Of a DNA stretch of 64,000 nucleotides, positions 47,738 through 58,469 are shown in pieces. The position numbers and the translations under genes were made by a program. The DNA is from Flavobacterium caseinilyticum (GTDB taxonomy: Bacteria > Bacteroidota > Bacteroidia > Flavobacteriales > Flavobacteriaceae), in the NCBI RefSeq assembly GCF_004349085.1, contig NZ_SMFM01000002.1:798012-862011 (forward strand), in the 5' to 3' direction. Numbering within the stretch: position 1 is the first letter of the stretch; every line of letters starts with the position of its first letter. A model generated the notes under the pieces. The model saw only the letters and a program-made list of their open reading frames with translations, did no database searches and was not told where the DNA came from.

Positions 47738-48748
47738 ATGAAACTAATCCTTCGAGAATACAACCTCAAATTAAAACATACATTCACAATTTCCAGAAAA
47801 TCAACGGACTTTCAACCTTCTTTGATTGTGGAATTGCAGGATGACGGTTTTTCCGGTTTTGGTGAAGCAACTTCAAATCCGTATTACCTGACAACAGTTC
47901 CGGTGATAATGCACGATTTAGAAAAAATTCGCACCATTATTGAAAATACTACAGATGAAACGCCTGAAGAATTCTGGTCAAAGATTCATCCGTATTTAAA
48001 ACACGATATGTTTGCTCTATGCGGTTTGGATATGGCATATAATGATTGGTATGCTCGCAAAAAAGGAAAGAAATTATACGAATTGTGGAATTACACGATT
48101 GACAAAAATCCATTGACAGATTACACGATTGGAATTGCATCAATCGAAAAAATGGTAGCTAAAATGAAGGAACTGCCTTGGCCGATTTATAAAATAAAAT
48201 TGGGAACCAATGAAGATATTGCCATTGTAACTGAACTTCGAAAACACACTGACGCCATTTTTAGAATTGACGCCAATTGTGGTTGGGGCGTGGAAGAAAC
48301 CATAAAAAATGCTGTTGCACTTAAAAAACTGGGAGTGGAATTCTTAGAACAACCGATGAAAGCCGACAATTGGGAAGAACACAAAGAAGTTTTCAAATAT
48401 TCTGTTTTACCAATTATTGCTGACGAAAGCTGTATTATTGAGGAAGATGTGGCTAAATGCCATAATCATTTTCATGGTGTAAATGTCAAATTAGTAAAAT
48501 GTGGCGGACTCACTCCCGGAAGACGAATGATTCAGAAAGCCAAAAAATTAGGATTGAAAACGATGGTGGGCTGCATGACCGAATCGACGGTTGGAATATC
48601 TGCGATAGCGCATTTATTGCCACAACTGGATTATGTAGATATGGACGGCGCATTGCTTTTGGATGAAGATATTGCAACTGGCGTAACCATAGATTTTGGA
48701 AAAATAAGCTATTCTGAATTAAACGGAACCGGCGTAACTTTAATTTAA
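47738..48748 (+). CDS. Dipeptide epimerase, L-Ala-D/L-Glu type
   Basis: A 336-residue enolase-superfamily enzyme. The capping domain carries FTISRKSTDFQPSLIVELQD and GFGEATSNPYY. The barrel has the catalytic K-x-K (YKIKLG), metal ligands in FRIDANCGWG, EFLEQP and IADESC, and the second catalytic Lys in VNVKLVKCGGL. The final DMDGALLLDED matches the D-x-D substrate motif of dipeptide epimerases. It recycles murein L-Ala-D-Glu to the L,L form. It may be co-transcribed with the upstream esterase. Confidence 0.9.
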   Translation: MKLILREYNLKLKHTFTISRKSTDFQPSLIVELQDDGFSGFGEATSNPYYLTTVPVIMHDLEKIRTIIENTTDETPEEFWSKIHPYLKHDMFALCGLDMAYNDWYARKKGKKLYELWNYTIDKNPLTDYTIGIASIEKMVAKMKELPWPIYKIKLGTNEDIAIVTELRKHTDAIFRIDANCGWGVEETIKNAVALKKLGVEFLEQPMKADNWEEHKEVFKYSVLPIIADESCIIEEDVAKCHNHFHGVNVKLVKCGGLTPGRRMIQKAKKLGLKTMVGCMTESTVGISAIAHLLPQLDYVDMDGALLLDEDIATGVTIDFGKISYSELNGTGVTLI

Positions 48749-48783
48749 AGTCAATTGAAAGTGAACCAATTCTGAATCTAAAT

Positions 48784-48816
48784 TTGTGGTCCAATTGCTT
48801 TTAAACCGTACCTTTG
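48784..48816 (+). promoter_or_regulatory. Promoter of the DUF1456 gene
   Basis: TTG (48784-48786), a 22-base spacer and TACCTTTG (48809-48816), 15 bases before the start. Confidence 0.6.
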
Positions 48817-48830
48817 TAAAAAATTAGAAT

Positions 48831-49301
48831 ATGATGACAAATAACGATATCTTTAAAAAACTTCGCGTAGCTTTAATGCTACGTGACGATCAAATAGTTG
48901 AAATATTAGAATTAGTAGATTTTAGAATCACTAAATCAGAATTAGGTGCTTTTTTCCGTGATGAAAAACATGAAAATTATATGGAATGTGGTGACCAAGT
49001 GTTGCGTAATTTCCTAAATGCATTGGTAATTCACTTGCGTGGAACGAAAGAAAATCCAAAAAATCCAAATGATGTTTTAGCGAAACACAAAGCTCAAATT
49101 CCCGTAAAAGAAGGAGCTTCTGATAGAGCAGAATTTAAAGCAAAGCCAAGAGACGAAGAACGATCAAGAGGTGATGAAAGTCCTTCAAAATCGAAACCTG
49201 CTGCGAAAAGGATTTCCAAGAAGGAATTTCCAAAAGGAAACAACAAAATTCAAGTGGTAGAGAAAGTAAAATTTAATTTTGGTAAAAATAAAAAATCATA
49301 A
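48831..49301 (+). CDS. DUF1456 family protein, YehS-like
   Basis: A 156-residue protein with the DUF1456 repeat (NNDIFKKLRVALMLRDDQIV, ITKSELGAFFRDEKHENYME, CGDQVLRNFLNALVIHLRG). The second half (about 85-156) is basic and Ser/Lys-rich, likely disordered. Two consecutive ATG codons open it, so the start may be the second. A consensus promoter lies upstream and the next gene starts two bases after the stop. Function is unknown. Confidence 0.85.
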   Translation: MMTNNDIFKKLRVALMLRDDQIVEILELVDFRITKSELGAFFRDEKHENYMECGDQVLRNFLNALVIHLRGTKENPKNPNDVLAKHKAQIPVKEGASDRAEFKAKPRDEERSRGDESPSKSKPAAKRISKKEFPKGNNKIQVVEKVKFNFGKNKKS

Positions 49302-49303
49302 CT

Positions 49304-49960
49304 GTGAAAACGGCATTGATTATTGGTAGCACCGGTTTAATAGGTTCAGAATTATTGAATTTACTATTGGAAAACACACATTACGCCAAAGTAGTTACTT
49401 TCGTAAAAAGAGATACAGGAATAAAGCACGCGAAATTGACACAACACATCATCGATTTTGACAAGCCCGAAACCTATAAAGAATTAGTCGTAGGGGATGA
49501 TTTCTTTTGCACGATTGGCACAACAATCAAAAAAGCGGGAAGTAAAAAAGCGTTTAGAAAAGTAGATTTTGAATATCCACGGCAGTTTGCTGCTTTTGCA
49601 CTGCAAAACAAAGTCAAACAATTTTTGATAATCTCTTCTCTCAGTGCTGATGCAAATTCCGGAAATTTCTATTTGAAAACTAAAGGTGAAATTCAAGATT
49701 TCCTAAAGGATTGTAATTTTGAAAGCGTTGCTGTATTGCAACCTTCCCTTCTTTTGGGAAACCGAACTGAATTTAGATTAGGAGAAAAAGTGGGTGCGTT
49801 TTTCATGAAAACACTTTCCTTTTTATTCCTTGGAAATTTAAAAAAATACAAACCTATTGAAGGCAAAACAGTAGCTAAAGCACTTTTGAAAATTGCAGAA
49901 GCAAATAATAAAGGTTTCAAAATATATGAATCGGATGTGATTCAAGAAATTGTAAACTAA
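49304..49960 (+). CDS. NAD(P)-binding oxidoreductase, HTATIP2/TIP30-like atypical SDR
   Basis: A 218-residue Rossmann protein beginning at GTG (49304), two bases after the DUF1456 stop. ALIIGSTGLIGSELLNLLLE is the nucleotide loop. CTIGTTIKKAGSKKAFRKVD and FLIISSLSADANSGNFYLKT, which carries the Y-x-x-x-K-like site, fit the TIP30-type atypical short-chain group. VLQPSLLLGNRTEFRLGE is the substrate-side segment. The substrate is unknown. It is probably translationally coupled to the upstream gene. Confidence 0.82.
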   Translation: MKTALIIGSTGLIGSELLNLLLENTHYAKVVTFVKRDTGIKHAKLTQHIIDFDKPETYKELVVGDDFFCTIGTTIKKAGSKKAFRKVDFEYPRQFAAFALQNKVKQFLIISSLSADANSGNFYLKTKGEIQDFLKDCNFESVAVLQPSLLLGNRTEFRLGEKVGAFFMKTLSFLFLGNLKKYKPIEGKTVAKALLKIAEANNKGFKIYESDVIQEIVN

Positions 49961-49971
49961 TACGATATCAA

Positions 49972-50000
49972 AATCCTGAATGAGAGTTCAGGATTTTTTT
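49972..50000 (+). terminator. Terminator after the SDR gene
   Basis: AATCCTGAA pairs with TTCAGGATT across six bases, followed by a T-run. Confidence 0.85.
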
Positions 50001-50038
50001 GTATATTTAGTTTATATAAATAAATTTATCCTTCAAAT

Positions 50039-50560
50039 ATGAAATGCCTCCTCTCCTTTTACACATTACTTTTTACAACAATATTTTTTGGACAAAACAA
50101 TAAAACTGAAGAACCTGCGGTGTTTATTGATTCTAACTTAATTGCAAGAAATGCAATTGAATATATCAACCAAAATGAAATTGAATCTGTGAATGTTGTC
50201 AAAAAGGATACCATAATAAATGCAGTTTTGTTTCGTGGTCAGCTTTTCATTACTTCCAAAAACCCTAATAAATATGATTTTATAGGTTTGGAACAAATTA
50301 AATCTGAATTCACCAAAATCAAAAGTAACGATATCATTTATATGGTAAATGGAGCATTAATAAAAGACAATATTGATACTTTCAAATTAGACCGAAACTA
50401 TATTTTAGAAGTTGAAGTCACTAATACTGAAGCATTTTACAATTTAAGAAAAAGTGATACAAAATTTGACATTATCAACATCTTGGGTAAAACTAAAGAA
50501 AATTTAGATAATAAAAATAAGATTATGTTAAGAGGTCATGAAGCAATTGGCATAAAATAG
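50039..50560 (+). CDS. Hypothetical secreted protein
   Basis: A 173-residue protein with a probable signal peptide (CLLSFYTLLFTTIFFGQ, about residue 19). The mature part is charged, with strand-helix alternation (IARNAIEYINQNEIESVNVV, FTKIKSNDIIYMVNGALIKD). The start-to-middle part is reminiscent of plug-like or secretin-N-like short domains, but I recognise no family. It lies alone between a terminator and the convergent SelO gene. Confidence 0.65.
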   Translation: MKCLLSFYTLLFTTIFFGQNNKTEEPAVFIDSNLIARNAIEYINQNEIESVNVVKKDTIINAVLFRGQLFITSKNPNKYDFIGLEQIKSEFTKIKSNDIIYMVNGALIKDNIDTFKLDRNYILEVEVTNTEAFYNLRKSDTKFDIINILGKTKENLDNKNKIMLRGHEAIGIK

Positions 50561-50601
50561 GTTTTCTGTTTAATGTAATTTAATATTTTTCAAATCCCAT
50601 T

Positions 50602-52167
50602 TTAAGAACTACAGCTTAACATAGAACATCCTACTTTATCTCTGGCCCAATTGGGTCTTTTGGCAAACCACTTTTGAAAATTCGGTTGCTCGTCATATGG
50701 ATTTTTAAGCATTTCAAATAACTCGTTTAGCAAAGAATAATCTCCTTTATCTGCGTCATCAATACACAATTGCGACATGTAATTTCGCAATACATATTTT
50801 GGATTTACGGTGTTCATTTGGTTTTTTCGTTCGGAATCAGAAAGTGTTTCTTGATTGATTCGAATGCTGTACTTCTCCAGCCAATCATGCCAATCTTTCA
50901 CGATCATTTCCTCTAAATCCTTTTCATTGTAAAAAGCCTCTTTTATGGAATTGAAAGCCGTTGTTGCAGCATCAGCTTTGGTTACATTACTTAGGTTTCT
51001 AAAGAAAATAGTCATGTCCGTTTCCACCTTTTCAAGCAATTGAGTCAAACTTTGAATCAAAATAATATCTTGTTCTTTTTTGATTTGTAACCCGAGCTTA
51101 TTTTGCATCATTTCCAAATACGCTTTTTCATAATCCGCACTAAAAGCGTCTAAAATAGTTTCCAGCGGTTTCGCTTCCTGAATTAAGGGATACAACGCAT
51201 TCGCCAATTGATACAGATTCCAGAGCGCAATTTCAGGTTGATTGCCAAAACGGTATCTTTTATGCTGGCTATCCGTTGTATTGGGTGTCCAGCCGGAATT
51301 GTAATCTTCTAACCAGCCGTAAGGTCCATAATCAATCGTAATGCCGTGAATGGACATATTATCAGTGTTCATAACTCCATGGACAAAACCCACGCGTTGC
51401 CAGTGCACAATCATCTTGAGAGTAGTTTGGGCTACTTCTTGAAAAAAGGCCACATATTTTTCGACACCTTCTTCTTGAATATGAGGGAAATGATGTTTTA
51501 TGGTAAAATCCGCTAATAATTTGAGATTAACATGGTCTTCTCGGGAAGCAAATAGTTCAAAGCTACCAAAACGGATAAATGACGGAGCTACTCTGCAAAC
51601 AATGGCGCCTTTTTCATAGGCAGGATTTCCATTATACAAAACATCACGCAATACCTGATCGCCAGAAAGTATCAGCGAAAGCGACCTTGTTGTAGGAACA
51701 CCCAAATAATGCATTGCTTCGGCACACAAATGCTCTCGTATAGACGAACGTAAAACCGCAAACCCATCAGCTGTTCTGGAATAAGGTGTAGGCCCTGCTC
51801 CTTTCAGTTGCAAAGTGTAGGTTTTATTATCATGAACAACTTCAGTAAGATTAATGGCGCGACCGTCTCCTAACTGTCCGGCCCAATTCCCAAATTGATG
51901 TCCCGCATAAGGCATAGCATATGGTTTGGTTCCTGGATAAACTGTGCTTCCTGAAAAAGTATTTAAAAAATCAGTTGAAAGTATATCTTCTTGAGAAAGA
52001 CCAATAGCATTTGCTACGTCAATTGAAGCATGAATCAGTGATGGATTGGATGGTTTTTTGGGTAATGCGTACGAATAACAAGCTTGATGAACCTGTCTTG
52101 GAACATTGATTTGATTGGGATCAGCAGGCAATTCGGTAGTAAAATTATTTTGTATCTGGAGCTTCAT
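50602..52167 (-). CDS. selO: Protein adenylyltransferase SelO (YdiU family)
   Basis: A 521-residue pseudokinase-fold enzyme that transfers AMP from ATP to protein hydroxyls. YAGHQFGNWAGQLGDGRAI, LQLKGAGPTPYSRTADGFAV, SSIREHLCAEAMHYLGVPTT, HGVMNTDNMSIHGITIDYGP and DYNSGWTPN are family hallmarks. The C-terminus ends CSMLSCSS, where eukaryotic SelO has selenocysteine at the Cys two residues before the end. Here it is a plain Cys codon. It is transcribed alone, toward the small secreted-protein gene. Confidence 0.95.
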   Translation of the reverse strand: MKLQIQNNFTTELPADPNQINVPRQVHQACYSYALPKKPSNPSLIHASIDVANAIGLSQEDILSTDFLNTFSGSTVYPGTKPYAMPYAGHQFGNWAGQLGDGRAINLTEVVHDNKTYTLQLKGAGPTPYSRTADGFAVLRSSIREHLCAEAMHYLGVPTTRSLSLILSGDQVLRDVLYNGNPAYEKGAIVCRVAPSFIRFGSFELFASREDHVNLKLLADFTIKHHFPHIQEEGVEKYVAFFQEVAQTTLKMIVHWQRVGFVHGVMNTDNMSIHGITIDYGPYGWLEDYNSGWTPNTTDSQHKRYRFGNQPEIALWNLYQLANALYPLIQEAKPLETILDAFSADYEKAYLEMMQNKLGLQIKKEQDIILIQSLTQLLEKVETDMTIFFRNLSNVTKADAATTAFNSIKEAFYNEKDLEEMIVKDWHDWLEKYSIRINQETLSDSERKNQMNTVNPKYVLRNYMSQLCIDDADKGDYSLLNELFEMLKNPYDEQPNFQKWFAKRPNWARDKVGCSMLSCSS

Positions 52168-52271
52168 AATAACTAAAAAAAGTTAAAAACAAAGATAATT
52201 GTTGTAACCCAGAAAACTTTACACTTTCAATTAATATTATGATTTGTTCTCTTTAAAACTTGTGGTCGTCC

Positions 52272-52308
52272 AAAAAAAAATCCTGTTCGCCGTGGCAAAC
52301 AGGATTTT
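52272..52308 (-). terminator. sucC terminator
   Basis: On the minus strand, AATCCTGTTTGCC and GGCGAACAGGATT form a long hairpin followed by nine T residues, 20 bases after the sucC stop. Confidence 0.85.
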
Positions 52309-52330
52309 CAATATGTAACATTTTTTCTAA

Positions 52331-53524
52331 TTAAGAAAGTGCTGCCGTTACTTGATCCGCTGCTTCTTGAAATTCAACCGCAGATAAAATTGGCATTCCT
52401 GAATTATCAATTAATTCTTTTGCGATAGCTGCATTTGTACCTTGTAAACGAACAATGATAGGTACGTTAATTGCATCACCCATATTTTTGTAAGCATCAA
52501 CAACTCCTTGCGCCACACGGTCACAACGAACGATTCCACCAAAAATATTAATTAAAATTGCTTTTACGTTTGGATCTTTTAAGATAATACGGAAAGCAGT
52601 TTCAACACGTTTTGCATCAGCAGTTCCACCTACATCTAGGAAGTTAGCAGGCTCAAAACCAGCATACTTGATTAAATCCATAGTTGCCATTGCTAAACCA
52701 GCTCCGTTCACCATACATCCTACTGTACCGTCAAGATCTACATAGTTTAAACCAACTTCTTTTGCTTCGACTTCGATTGGGTTTTCCTCACGAATGTCAC
52801 GCATATCAGCATATTTCTTTTGTCTGTATAAAGCATTATCATCGATATTTACTTTAGCGTCTACAGCCATAATTTTATTGTCAGATGTTTTTAAAACCGG
52901 GTTGATTTCAAACATCGAAGCATCAGATCCTATGTAAGCGTTGTATAAAGAATCGATGAATTTCACCATTTCTTTGAAAGCATTTCCAGAAAGACCTAAG
53001 TTAAATGCAATTCTTCTTGCTTGAAAACCTTGTAATCCTACAGAAGGATCAACTTCTTCAGTAAAAATTAAATGAGGAGTATGTTCTGCAACTTCTTCAA
53101 TATCCATTCCACCCTCAGTAGAATACATAATCATGTTACGACCTGTAGCTCTATTTAATAAAACAGAAACATAAAACTCAGAAGTTTCACTTTCGCCAGG
53201 ATAATAAACATCTTCAGCGATTAAAACTTTGTGTACTTTTTTACCTTCAGCAGAAGTTTGAGGTGTAATCAATTGCATTCCAATTATTTGTGATGCAATT
53301 TCTTCTACTTGTTGGATATTTTTGGCAAGTTTCACTCCACCACCTTTTCCACGTCCACCTGCATGAACTTGGGCTTTTACAACATACCAACTTGTACCAG
53401 TTTCGGCAGTTAATTGTTTTGCAGCAGCAACCGCTTCTACAGGGCTATTAGCAACGATTCCGCGTTGAATACGTACTCCGTAGCTAGCTAAAATCTCTTT
53501 TCCTTGATATTCGTGTATGTTCAT
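52331..53524 (-). CDS. sucC: Succinyl-CoA ligase, beta subunit
   Basis: A 397-residue ATP-grasp subunit. MNIHEYQGKEILASYGVRI is the standard N-terminus, and VKAQVHAGGRGKGGGVKLAK binds nucleotide. FEINPVLKT and DAKVNIDDNALYR carry the metal-binding residues. The C-terminal CoA-binding-like part has NFLDVGGTADAKRVETAF, INIFGGIVRCD and VRLQGTNA. It couples succinyl-CoA cleavage to nucleoside triphosphate synthesis with SucD, whose gene is not next door, as is common in Bacteroidota. Confidence 0.97.
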   Translation of the reverse strand: MNIHEYQGKEILASYGVRIQRGIVANSPVEAVAAAKQLTAETGTSWYVVKAQVHAGGRGKGGGVKLAKNIQQVEEIASQIIGMQLITPQTSAEGKKVHKVLIAEDVYYPGESETSEFYVSVLLNRATGRNMIMYSTEGGMDIEEVAEHTPHLIFTEEVDPSVGLQGFQARRIAFNLGLSGNAFKEMVKFIDSLYNAYIGSDASMFEINPVLKTSDNKIMAVDAKVNIDDNALYRQKKYADMRDIREENPIEVEAKEVGLNYVDLDGTVGCMVNGAGLAMATMDLIKYAGFEPANFLDVGGTADAKRVETAFRIILKDPNVKAILINIFGGIVRCDRVAQGVVDAYKNMGDAINVPIIVRLQGTNAAIAKELIDNSGMPILSAVEFQEAADQVTAALS

Positions 53525-53949
53525 AAGATAGAATTTGTCTGGTTTCTGAATTTATTCCAGAATAAAAGTGGCACAAAAATAGCAAAATTCAATTTAATAG
53601 AGAAATCTTTTTCAGTTAAAAACTACGAAAAAATTAGGATAAGGATTATACGAAATAAAAGTTGGCCTTTTCGATTATTTATTCAACATAGATATGCAAA
53701 TTCTACCAACCAAAAGTCACTACAACGATTGATTATTTTTTCGTCAAAGGATTATTTTTAAGGAATTATTTTCGTTTTTAGGATTTTCAGATATTGAATA
53801 TTATCAATTTGTCAAATCAGCGCAATTAAAATCTTAATGTTATTAATTATATAACGTTTTTGTGATATTTTTATAAAAATAGAACCATTATCCCGCTTTA
53901 CTTAATTTATTGTCAACAAATCTTTAATTTTGTAGAAAAAAATTTAAGC
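53525..53949. other. AT-rich divergent spacer between sucC and gltB
   Basis: Both neighbours are transcribed outward, so their promoters must lie here. TAATTTTG at 53925-53932 fits a -7 element 18 bases before gltB, without a well-spaced TTG. A short frame through the middle lacks any domain or compositional signal and is not called. I see no hairpin or binding array. Confidence 0.45.
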
Positions 53950-56900
53950 ATGAAAGTTAAAGAACAAGGCCTTTATTTGCCCGAATTTGAACACGACAAT
54001 TGCGGAGCAGGATTCATTTGTAATTTAAATGGAATTAAGTCAAATGATATTATACACAAAGCACTGGATATTCTGATCAAATTAGAACACCGGGGTGCTG
54101 TGAGTTCAGATGGCAGAACTGGAGATGGAGCAGGAATTTTATTTGATATCCCTCATGATTTTTTTAAAAAAGTTTGTGAATTTAATATCCCGGAAACTAA
54201 GGAGTATGCAGTAGGAATGGTTTTTATGCCAAAAAGTAAAAATCAAGTTGTTTTTTGTAAAACTACTTTTGAAACTTCGGTACGCGATCAAAATCTAGAA
54301 ATATTAGGATGGAGAGATGTTCCGGTTGACGCAACAAATTTAGGACGAATTGCTGGCGAGAAAGAACCAACAGTTAAACAAGTATTCGTAGGTAAAAATG
54401 GCTTAGATCTTACGGAACAGCAATTTAACGCTAAATTATTTGCAGCGAGAAAAATAGCAGAGCATGCGATTCGAAATTCAAGAATTTCAGAAAGTCACAT
54501 GTTTTACTTTTCCAGTTTCTCGACTACGACTATAATATATAAAGGTTTGTTGATGCCGGAAGACATCAGCAGGTATTATACGGATTTATTAGATGACGAC
54601 TTAGTAACTCGATTAGCTTTGGTTCACCAACGATTTTCTACCAATACATTCCCATCTTGGGAATTAGCACAGCCTTTCCGTTATATGTGTCACAATGGTG
54701 AAATCAATACACTTCGTGGTAATATTAGCCGTATGCGTGCTCGTGAAGAACTGATGAAAAGTGACGTTTTTGGTGATGATATCAAAAAATTATTCCCTAT
54801 TATTTTAGAAGGAAAATCAGATTCCGCTTCGATGGATATGGTAATTGAACTGTTGTTGATGACCGGTCGTTCTTTGCCGGAAGCTATGATGATGGTCGTT
54901 CCTGAAGCTTGGGAAAAACACCAAACGATGTCAGCCGACAAAAAAGCATTTTACGAATATAACGCTTGTATCATGGAGCCTTGGGATGGTCCAGCTTCTA
55001 TTCCTTTTACTGACGGAAACGTTATTGGTGCTTTATTGGATAGAAATGGATTGCGACCTTCCCGTTATACATTGACTAAAAGTGGTTTCGTAATTATGTC
55101 TTCAGAAATTGGTGTTCTCGACATCAAACCAGAAGATGTGATACAACAGGGTCGTTTAGAACCCGGAAAAATGTTCCTTGTAGATATGAACGAAGGGCGA
55201 ATTATTGAAGATGACGAAATCAAAAATGCTATTGTTACCAAACGTCCTTACCAACAATGGTTGGATGAAAATTTAGTACAATTGGCTCAAATACCATATA
55301 CTGACAATCCAATTCCTGTTGAAAACATAGATTTTGAAACAAGACAAAGACTCTTTGGATACACTTTAGAGGATTTAAAAACAATCATAAACCCGATGGG
55401 AGCTCAAGGTGCAGAAGCATTAAGCTCTATGGGAAATGACACTCCCTTAGCGGTTTTGTCAGATCAACCACAGCTTTTATATAACTATTTCAAGCAGTTG
55501 TTTGCTCAGGTTACCAATCCACCATTGGATGGTATTCGTGAAGAAATCATCACGGATATCAGTTTAGCGATTGGTGGAGATTATAATATTTTTGACATTG
55601 TTCCAAAGCACTGTAAAAAACTAAAAATTCAAAATCCAGTAATTTCAAACGAGGATTTAGATAAAATAAGAAACATTGATCATGCTGATTTCAAATCAGT
55701 CACTATTTCTACATTATATGATATAGAAAAAGGAGTAAACGGATTAGAACGCGCTTTGGAAAGAGCCGTACAAGCTACTTTCAAAGCAGTTACTGAAGGT
55801 TGCAATATTGTAATTATTTCTGACAGAGGTGTGAGTGAAAAAATGGCTCCAATACCAATGTTACTGGCGTGTTCTTACATTCATCATTCGCTTAACATTC
55901 TAAAAGTTCGTTCTAAATTTGGAATCATAATTGAATCCGCAGAACCTCGAGAACCACATCATTTTGCCTTATTATTTGGTTACGGAGCCAGCGCAATCAA
56001 TCCTTACATGGTGAATGAAATAATTCACAACCAAGTAAACGAAGGTTTTATCACTGGTGTAAAAGCGGATTATGCCATCAAAAATTACAATAAAGCTATT
56101 GCAAAAGGGATTCTGAAAATCATGAATAAAATTGGTATCTCGACCTTACATTCATACCGAGCGGCACAAATTTTTGAAATTTTAGGATTAAATAAAACAT
56201 TCACTTCTAAATATTTCCCTTACACTCCTTCCCGAATTGAAGGAATTGGTCTGATGGAAGTCGAAAAAGAAATCAAGAAACGATACCAAAAAGCATTTCC
56301 AAATTCAAAAGTCAGCAATTTACTGCCTTTAGAAATTGGAGGAATTTACCGATGGAGAAGAAATGGGGAAAAACACATGTTTAACCCAACAACGATTTCA
56401 AAATTACAACAAGCAGTACGTCTAAATAGCCCTGAAAGTTATAAGGAATATGCTAAAATGGTCAATGATCAAAGTGAAAACCTAATGACCATCAGAGGTT
56501 TATTTGAATTCAATAACTTAGACCCCATTTCAATTGACGAAGTGGAACCTTGGACAGAAATTGTGAAGAAATTCAAAACTGGAGCCATGTCTTATGGATC
56601 TATCAGCCAAGAAGCTCATGAAAATCTTGCGATTGCCATGAATAGAATTGGAGGGAAAAGTAATTCTGGAGAAGGTGGAGAAGATCCAAAACGTTTCCAA
56701 AAAGACTTAAATGGAGATTCCAGAAACAGTGCTATCAAACAAGTAGCTTCTGGAAGATTTGGGGTTTCTATCAACTATTTGACAAACGCCAAAGAGATAC
56801 AAATAAAAATGGCTCAAGGTGCAAAACCAGGAGAAGGTGGTCAATTACCTGGTGAAAAAGTAGTGCCTTGGATTGCTGAAGTTAGAAATTCAACTCCTTA

Positions 56901-58467
56901 TGTTGGATTAATTTCACCTCCTCCGCACCACGATATTTATTCTATTGAGGATTTATCACAGTTAATTTTTGATTTAAAAAATGCAAATCGTGAAGCTAGA
57001 ATTAATGTAAAATTAGTTTCTGAAGTGGGTGTTGGAACAATTGCTGCCGGTGTTGCTAAAGCAAAAGCCGACGTGATTTTGATTTCTGGATATGACGGAG
57101 GAACTGGAGCTGCACCTTTAACTTCACTGCAACACACCGGTATTCCATGGGAACTTGGACTTGCCGAAGCACAACAAACATTAATCTTAAATGATTTAAG
57201 AAGTCGCGTAGTTTTAGAATGTGATGGACAATTAAAAACTGGTCGTGATGTAGCTATTGCTGCATTGCTTGGAGCTGAGGAATTTGGTTTTGCAACCGCT
57301 CCTTTAGTAGCATCTGGTTGTATCATGATGAGAGCATGTCACTTGAATACGTGTCCAGTAGGTATTGCAACGCAAGATCCTGAATTGAGAAAAAATTTCA
57401 AAGGAACGCCGGAACACATCATCAACTTCATGTATTTTATTGCTGAAGAGTTGAGAGAAATCATGGCACAATTAGGTTTTAGAACATTGAAAGAAATGGT
57501 GGGACAATCTCAAAAATTGAATGTCAATAAAGCCATTAAACATTATAAAGCAAGTGGATTAGATTTATCTACAATCTTATATAAACCAGAAAAAGCTAAA
57601 GAAGTTCCAAATCACAATACGACTACACAAGACCATGCCTTAGAACATGTACTTGATTTTGAAATTATAAAAGCGGCTATTCCTTCTATTTATAGAAAAG
57701 AAAAAACAAGAGTTACTTTTGATATCAAAAACACAGACCGTTCCGTTGGCGCTATATTGAGTAATGAAATTTCAAAAATATATGGTGCGCAAGGTTTACC
57801 CGAAGATACTATATTAGTCGATTTTACAGGATCAGCAGGACAAAGTTTTGGTGCTTTTGCAACCAATGGTTTATCATTTAAAATTCACGGAAACTGTAAT
57901 GATTATCTAGGAAAAGGACTTTCCGGAGGTAAACTGATCATCAAAGTCCCTCCTACTGCTACTTTCAAACCAGAAGAAAATATCATTATTGGTAACGTGG
58001 CACTTTATGGAGCAATCACTGGTGAAGCGTATATAAATGGTATGGCCGGAGAACGTTTTTGTGTGAGAAATTCTGGAGCAACAGCAGTTGTGGAAGGAAT
58101 TGGAGATCATGGTTGCGAATATATGACTGGAGGAACCGTCGTAGTTTTAGGAAAAACAGGAAGGAATTTCGCAGCTGGAATGAGCGGTGGTATTGCGTAT
58201 GTTTTTGATTCAAATAAAAAATTCGACGCTACCTTATGTAATATGGAAATGGTTGCTTTTGAAACATTGGAAGAAGAAGATTTTACAAAACTGAGACGTT
58301 TGATAAAAAATCATTCTATGTACACCAACAGCCCTTTGGCAAAAAGGATTTTAGAAGATTGGGAAAACCAACGCGGCCATTTTATCAAAGTAATGCCAAC
58401 AGATTACAAAAAAGCATTGCAAAGATTAGCTGAAGAAAAACAAATTGAAGAACTACTAGCACTATAG
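53950..58467 (+). CDS. gltB: Glutamate synthase (NADPH), large subunit
   Basis: A 1505-residue enzyme converting glutamine plus 2-oxoglutarate to two glutamates. Cys18 in DNCGAGF is the glutaminase nucleophile, exposed after removal of a short propeptide. The amidotransferase domain (to about 430) is followed by the central domain. The FMN barrel ([47 protein letters not shown]) comes next, and the 3Fe-4S cluster motif C-x5-C-x4-C lies in [15 protein letters not shown]. The C-terminal beta-helix has G-x-x-x-G repeats. gltD starts two bases after the stop. Confidence 0.98.
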   Translation: MKVKEQGLYLPEFEHDNCGAGFICNLNGIKSNDIIHKALDILIKLEHRGAVSSDGRTGDGAGILFDIPHDFFKKVCEFNIPETKEYAVGMVFMPKSKNQVVFCKTTFETSVRDQNLEILGWRDVPVDATNLGRIAGEKEPTVKQVFVGKNGLDLTEQQFNAKLFAARKIAEHAIRNSRISESHMFYFSSFSTTTIIYKGLLMPEDISRYYTDLLDDDLVTRLALVHQRFSTNTFPSWELAQPFRYMCHNGEINTLRGNISRMRAREELMKSDVFGDDIKKLFPIILEGKSDSASMDMVIELLLMTGRSLPEAMMMVVPEAWEKHQTMSADKKAFYEYNACIMEPWDGPASIPFTDGNVIGALLDRNGLRPSRYTLTKSGFVIMSSEIGVLDIKPEDVIQQGRLEPGKMFLVDMNEGRIIEDDEIKNAIVTKRPYQQWLDENLVQLAQIPYTDNPIPVENIDFETRQRLFGYTLEDLKTIINPMGAQGAEALSSMGNDTPLAVLSDQPQLLYNYFKQLFAQVTNPPLDGIREEIITDISLAIGGDYNIFDIVPKHCKKLKIQNPVISNEDLDKIRNIDHADFKSVTISTLYDIEKGVNGLERALERAVQATFKAVTEGCNIVIISDRGVSEKMAPIPMLLACSYIHHSLNILKVRSKFGIIIESAEPREPHHFALLFGYGASAINPYMVNEIIHNQVNEGFITGVKADYAIKNYNKAIAKGILKIMNKIGISTLHSYRAAQIFEILGLNKTFTSKYFPYTPSRIEGIGLMEVEKEIKKRYQKAFPNSKVSNLLPLEIGGIYRWRRNGEKHMFNPTTISKLQQAVRLNSPESYKEYAKMVNDQSENLMTIRGLFEFNNLDPISIDEVEPWTEIVKKFKTGAMSYGSISQEAHENLAIAMNRIGGKSNSGEGGEDPKRFQKDLNGDSRNSAIKQVASGRFGVSINYLTNAKEIQIKMAQGAKPGEGGQLPGEKVVPWIAEVRNSTPYVGLISPPPHHDIYSIEDLSQLIFDLKNANREARINVKLVSEVGVGTIAAGVAKAKADVILISGYDGGTGAAPLTSLQHTGIPWELGLAEAQQTLILNDLRSRVVLECDGQLKTGRDVAIAALLGAEEFGFATAPLVASGCIMMRACHLNTCPVGIATQDPELRKNFKGTPEHIINFMYFIAEELREIMAQLGFRTLKEMVGQSQKLNVNKAIKHYKASGLDLSTILYKPEKAKEVPNHNTTTQDHALEHVLDFEIIKAAIPSIYRKEKTRVTFDIKNTDRSVGAILSNEISKIYGAQGLPEDTILVDFTGSAGQSFGAFATNGLSFKIHGNCNDYLGKGLSGGKLIIKVPPTATFKPEENIIIGNVALYGAITGEAYINGMAGERFCVRNSGATAVVEGIGDHGCEYMTGGTVVVLGKTGRNFAAGMSGGIAYVFDSNKKFDATLCNMEMVAFETLEEEDFTKLRRLIKNHSMYTNSPLAKRILEDWENQRGHFIKVMPTDYKKALQRLAEEKQIEELLAL

Positions 58468-58469
58468 TT

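Noticed and set aside
53504..53761. 85-codon frame in the sucC-gltB spacer
   Set aside because: It starts inside sucC on the opposite strand and shows no domain or signal peptide.
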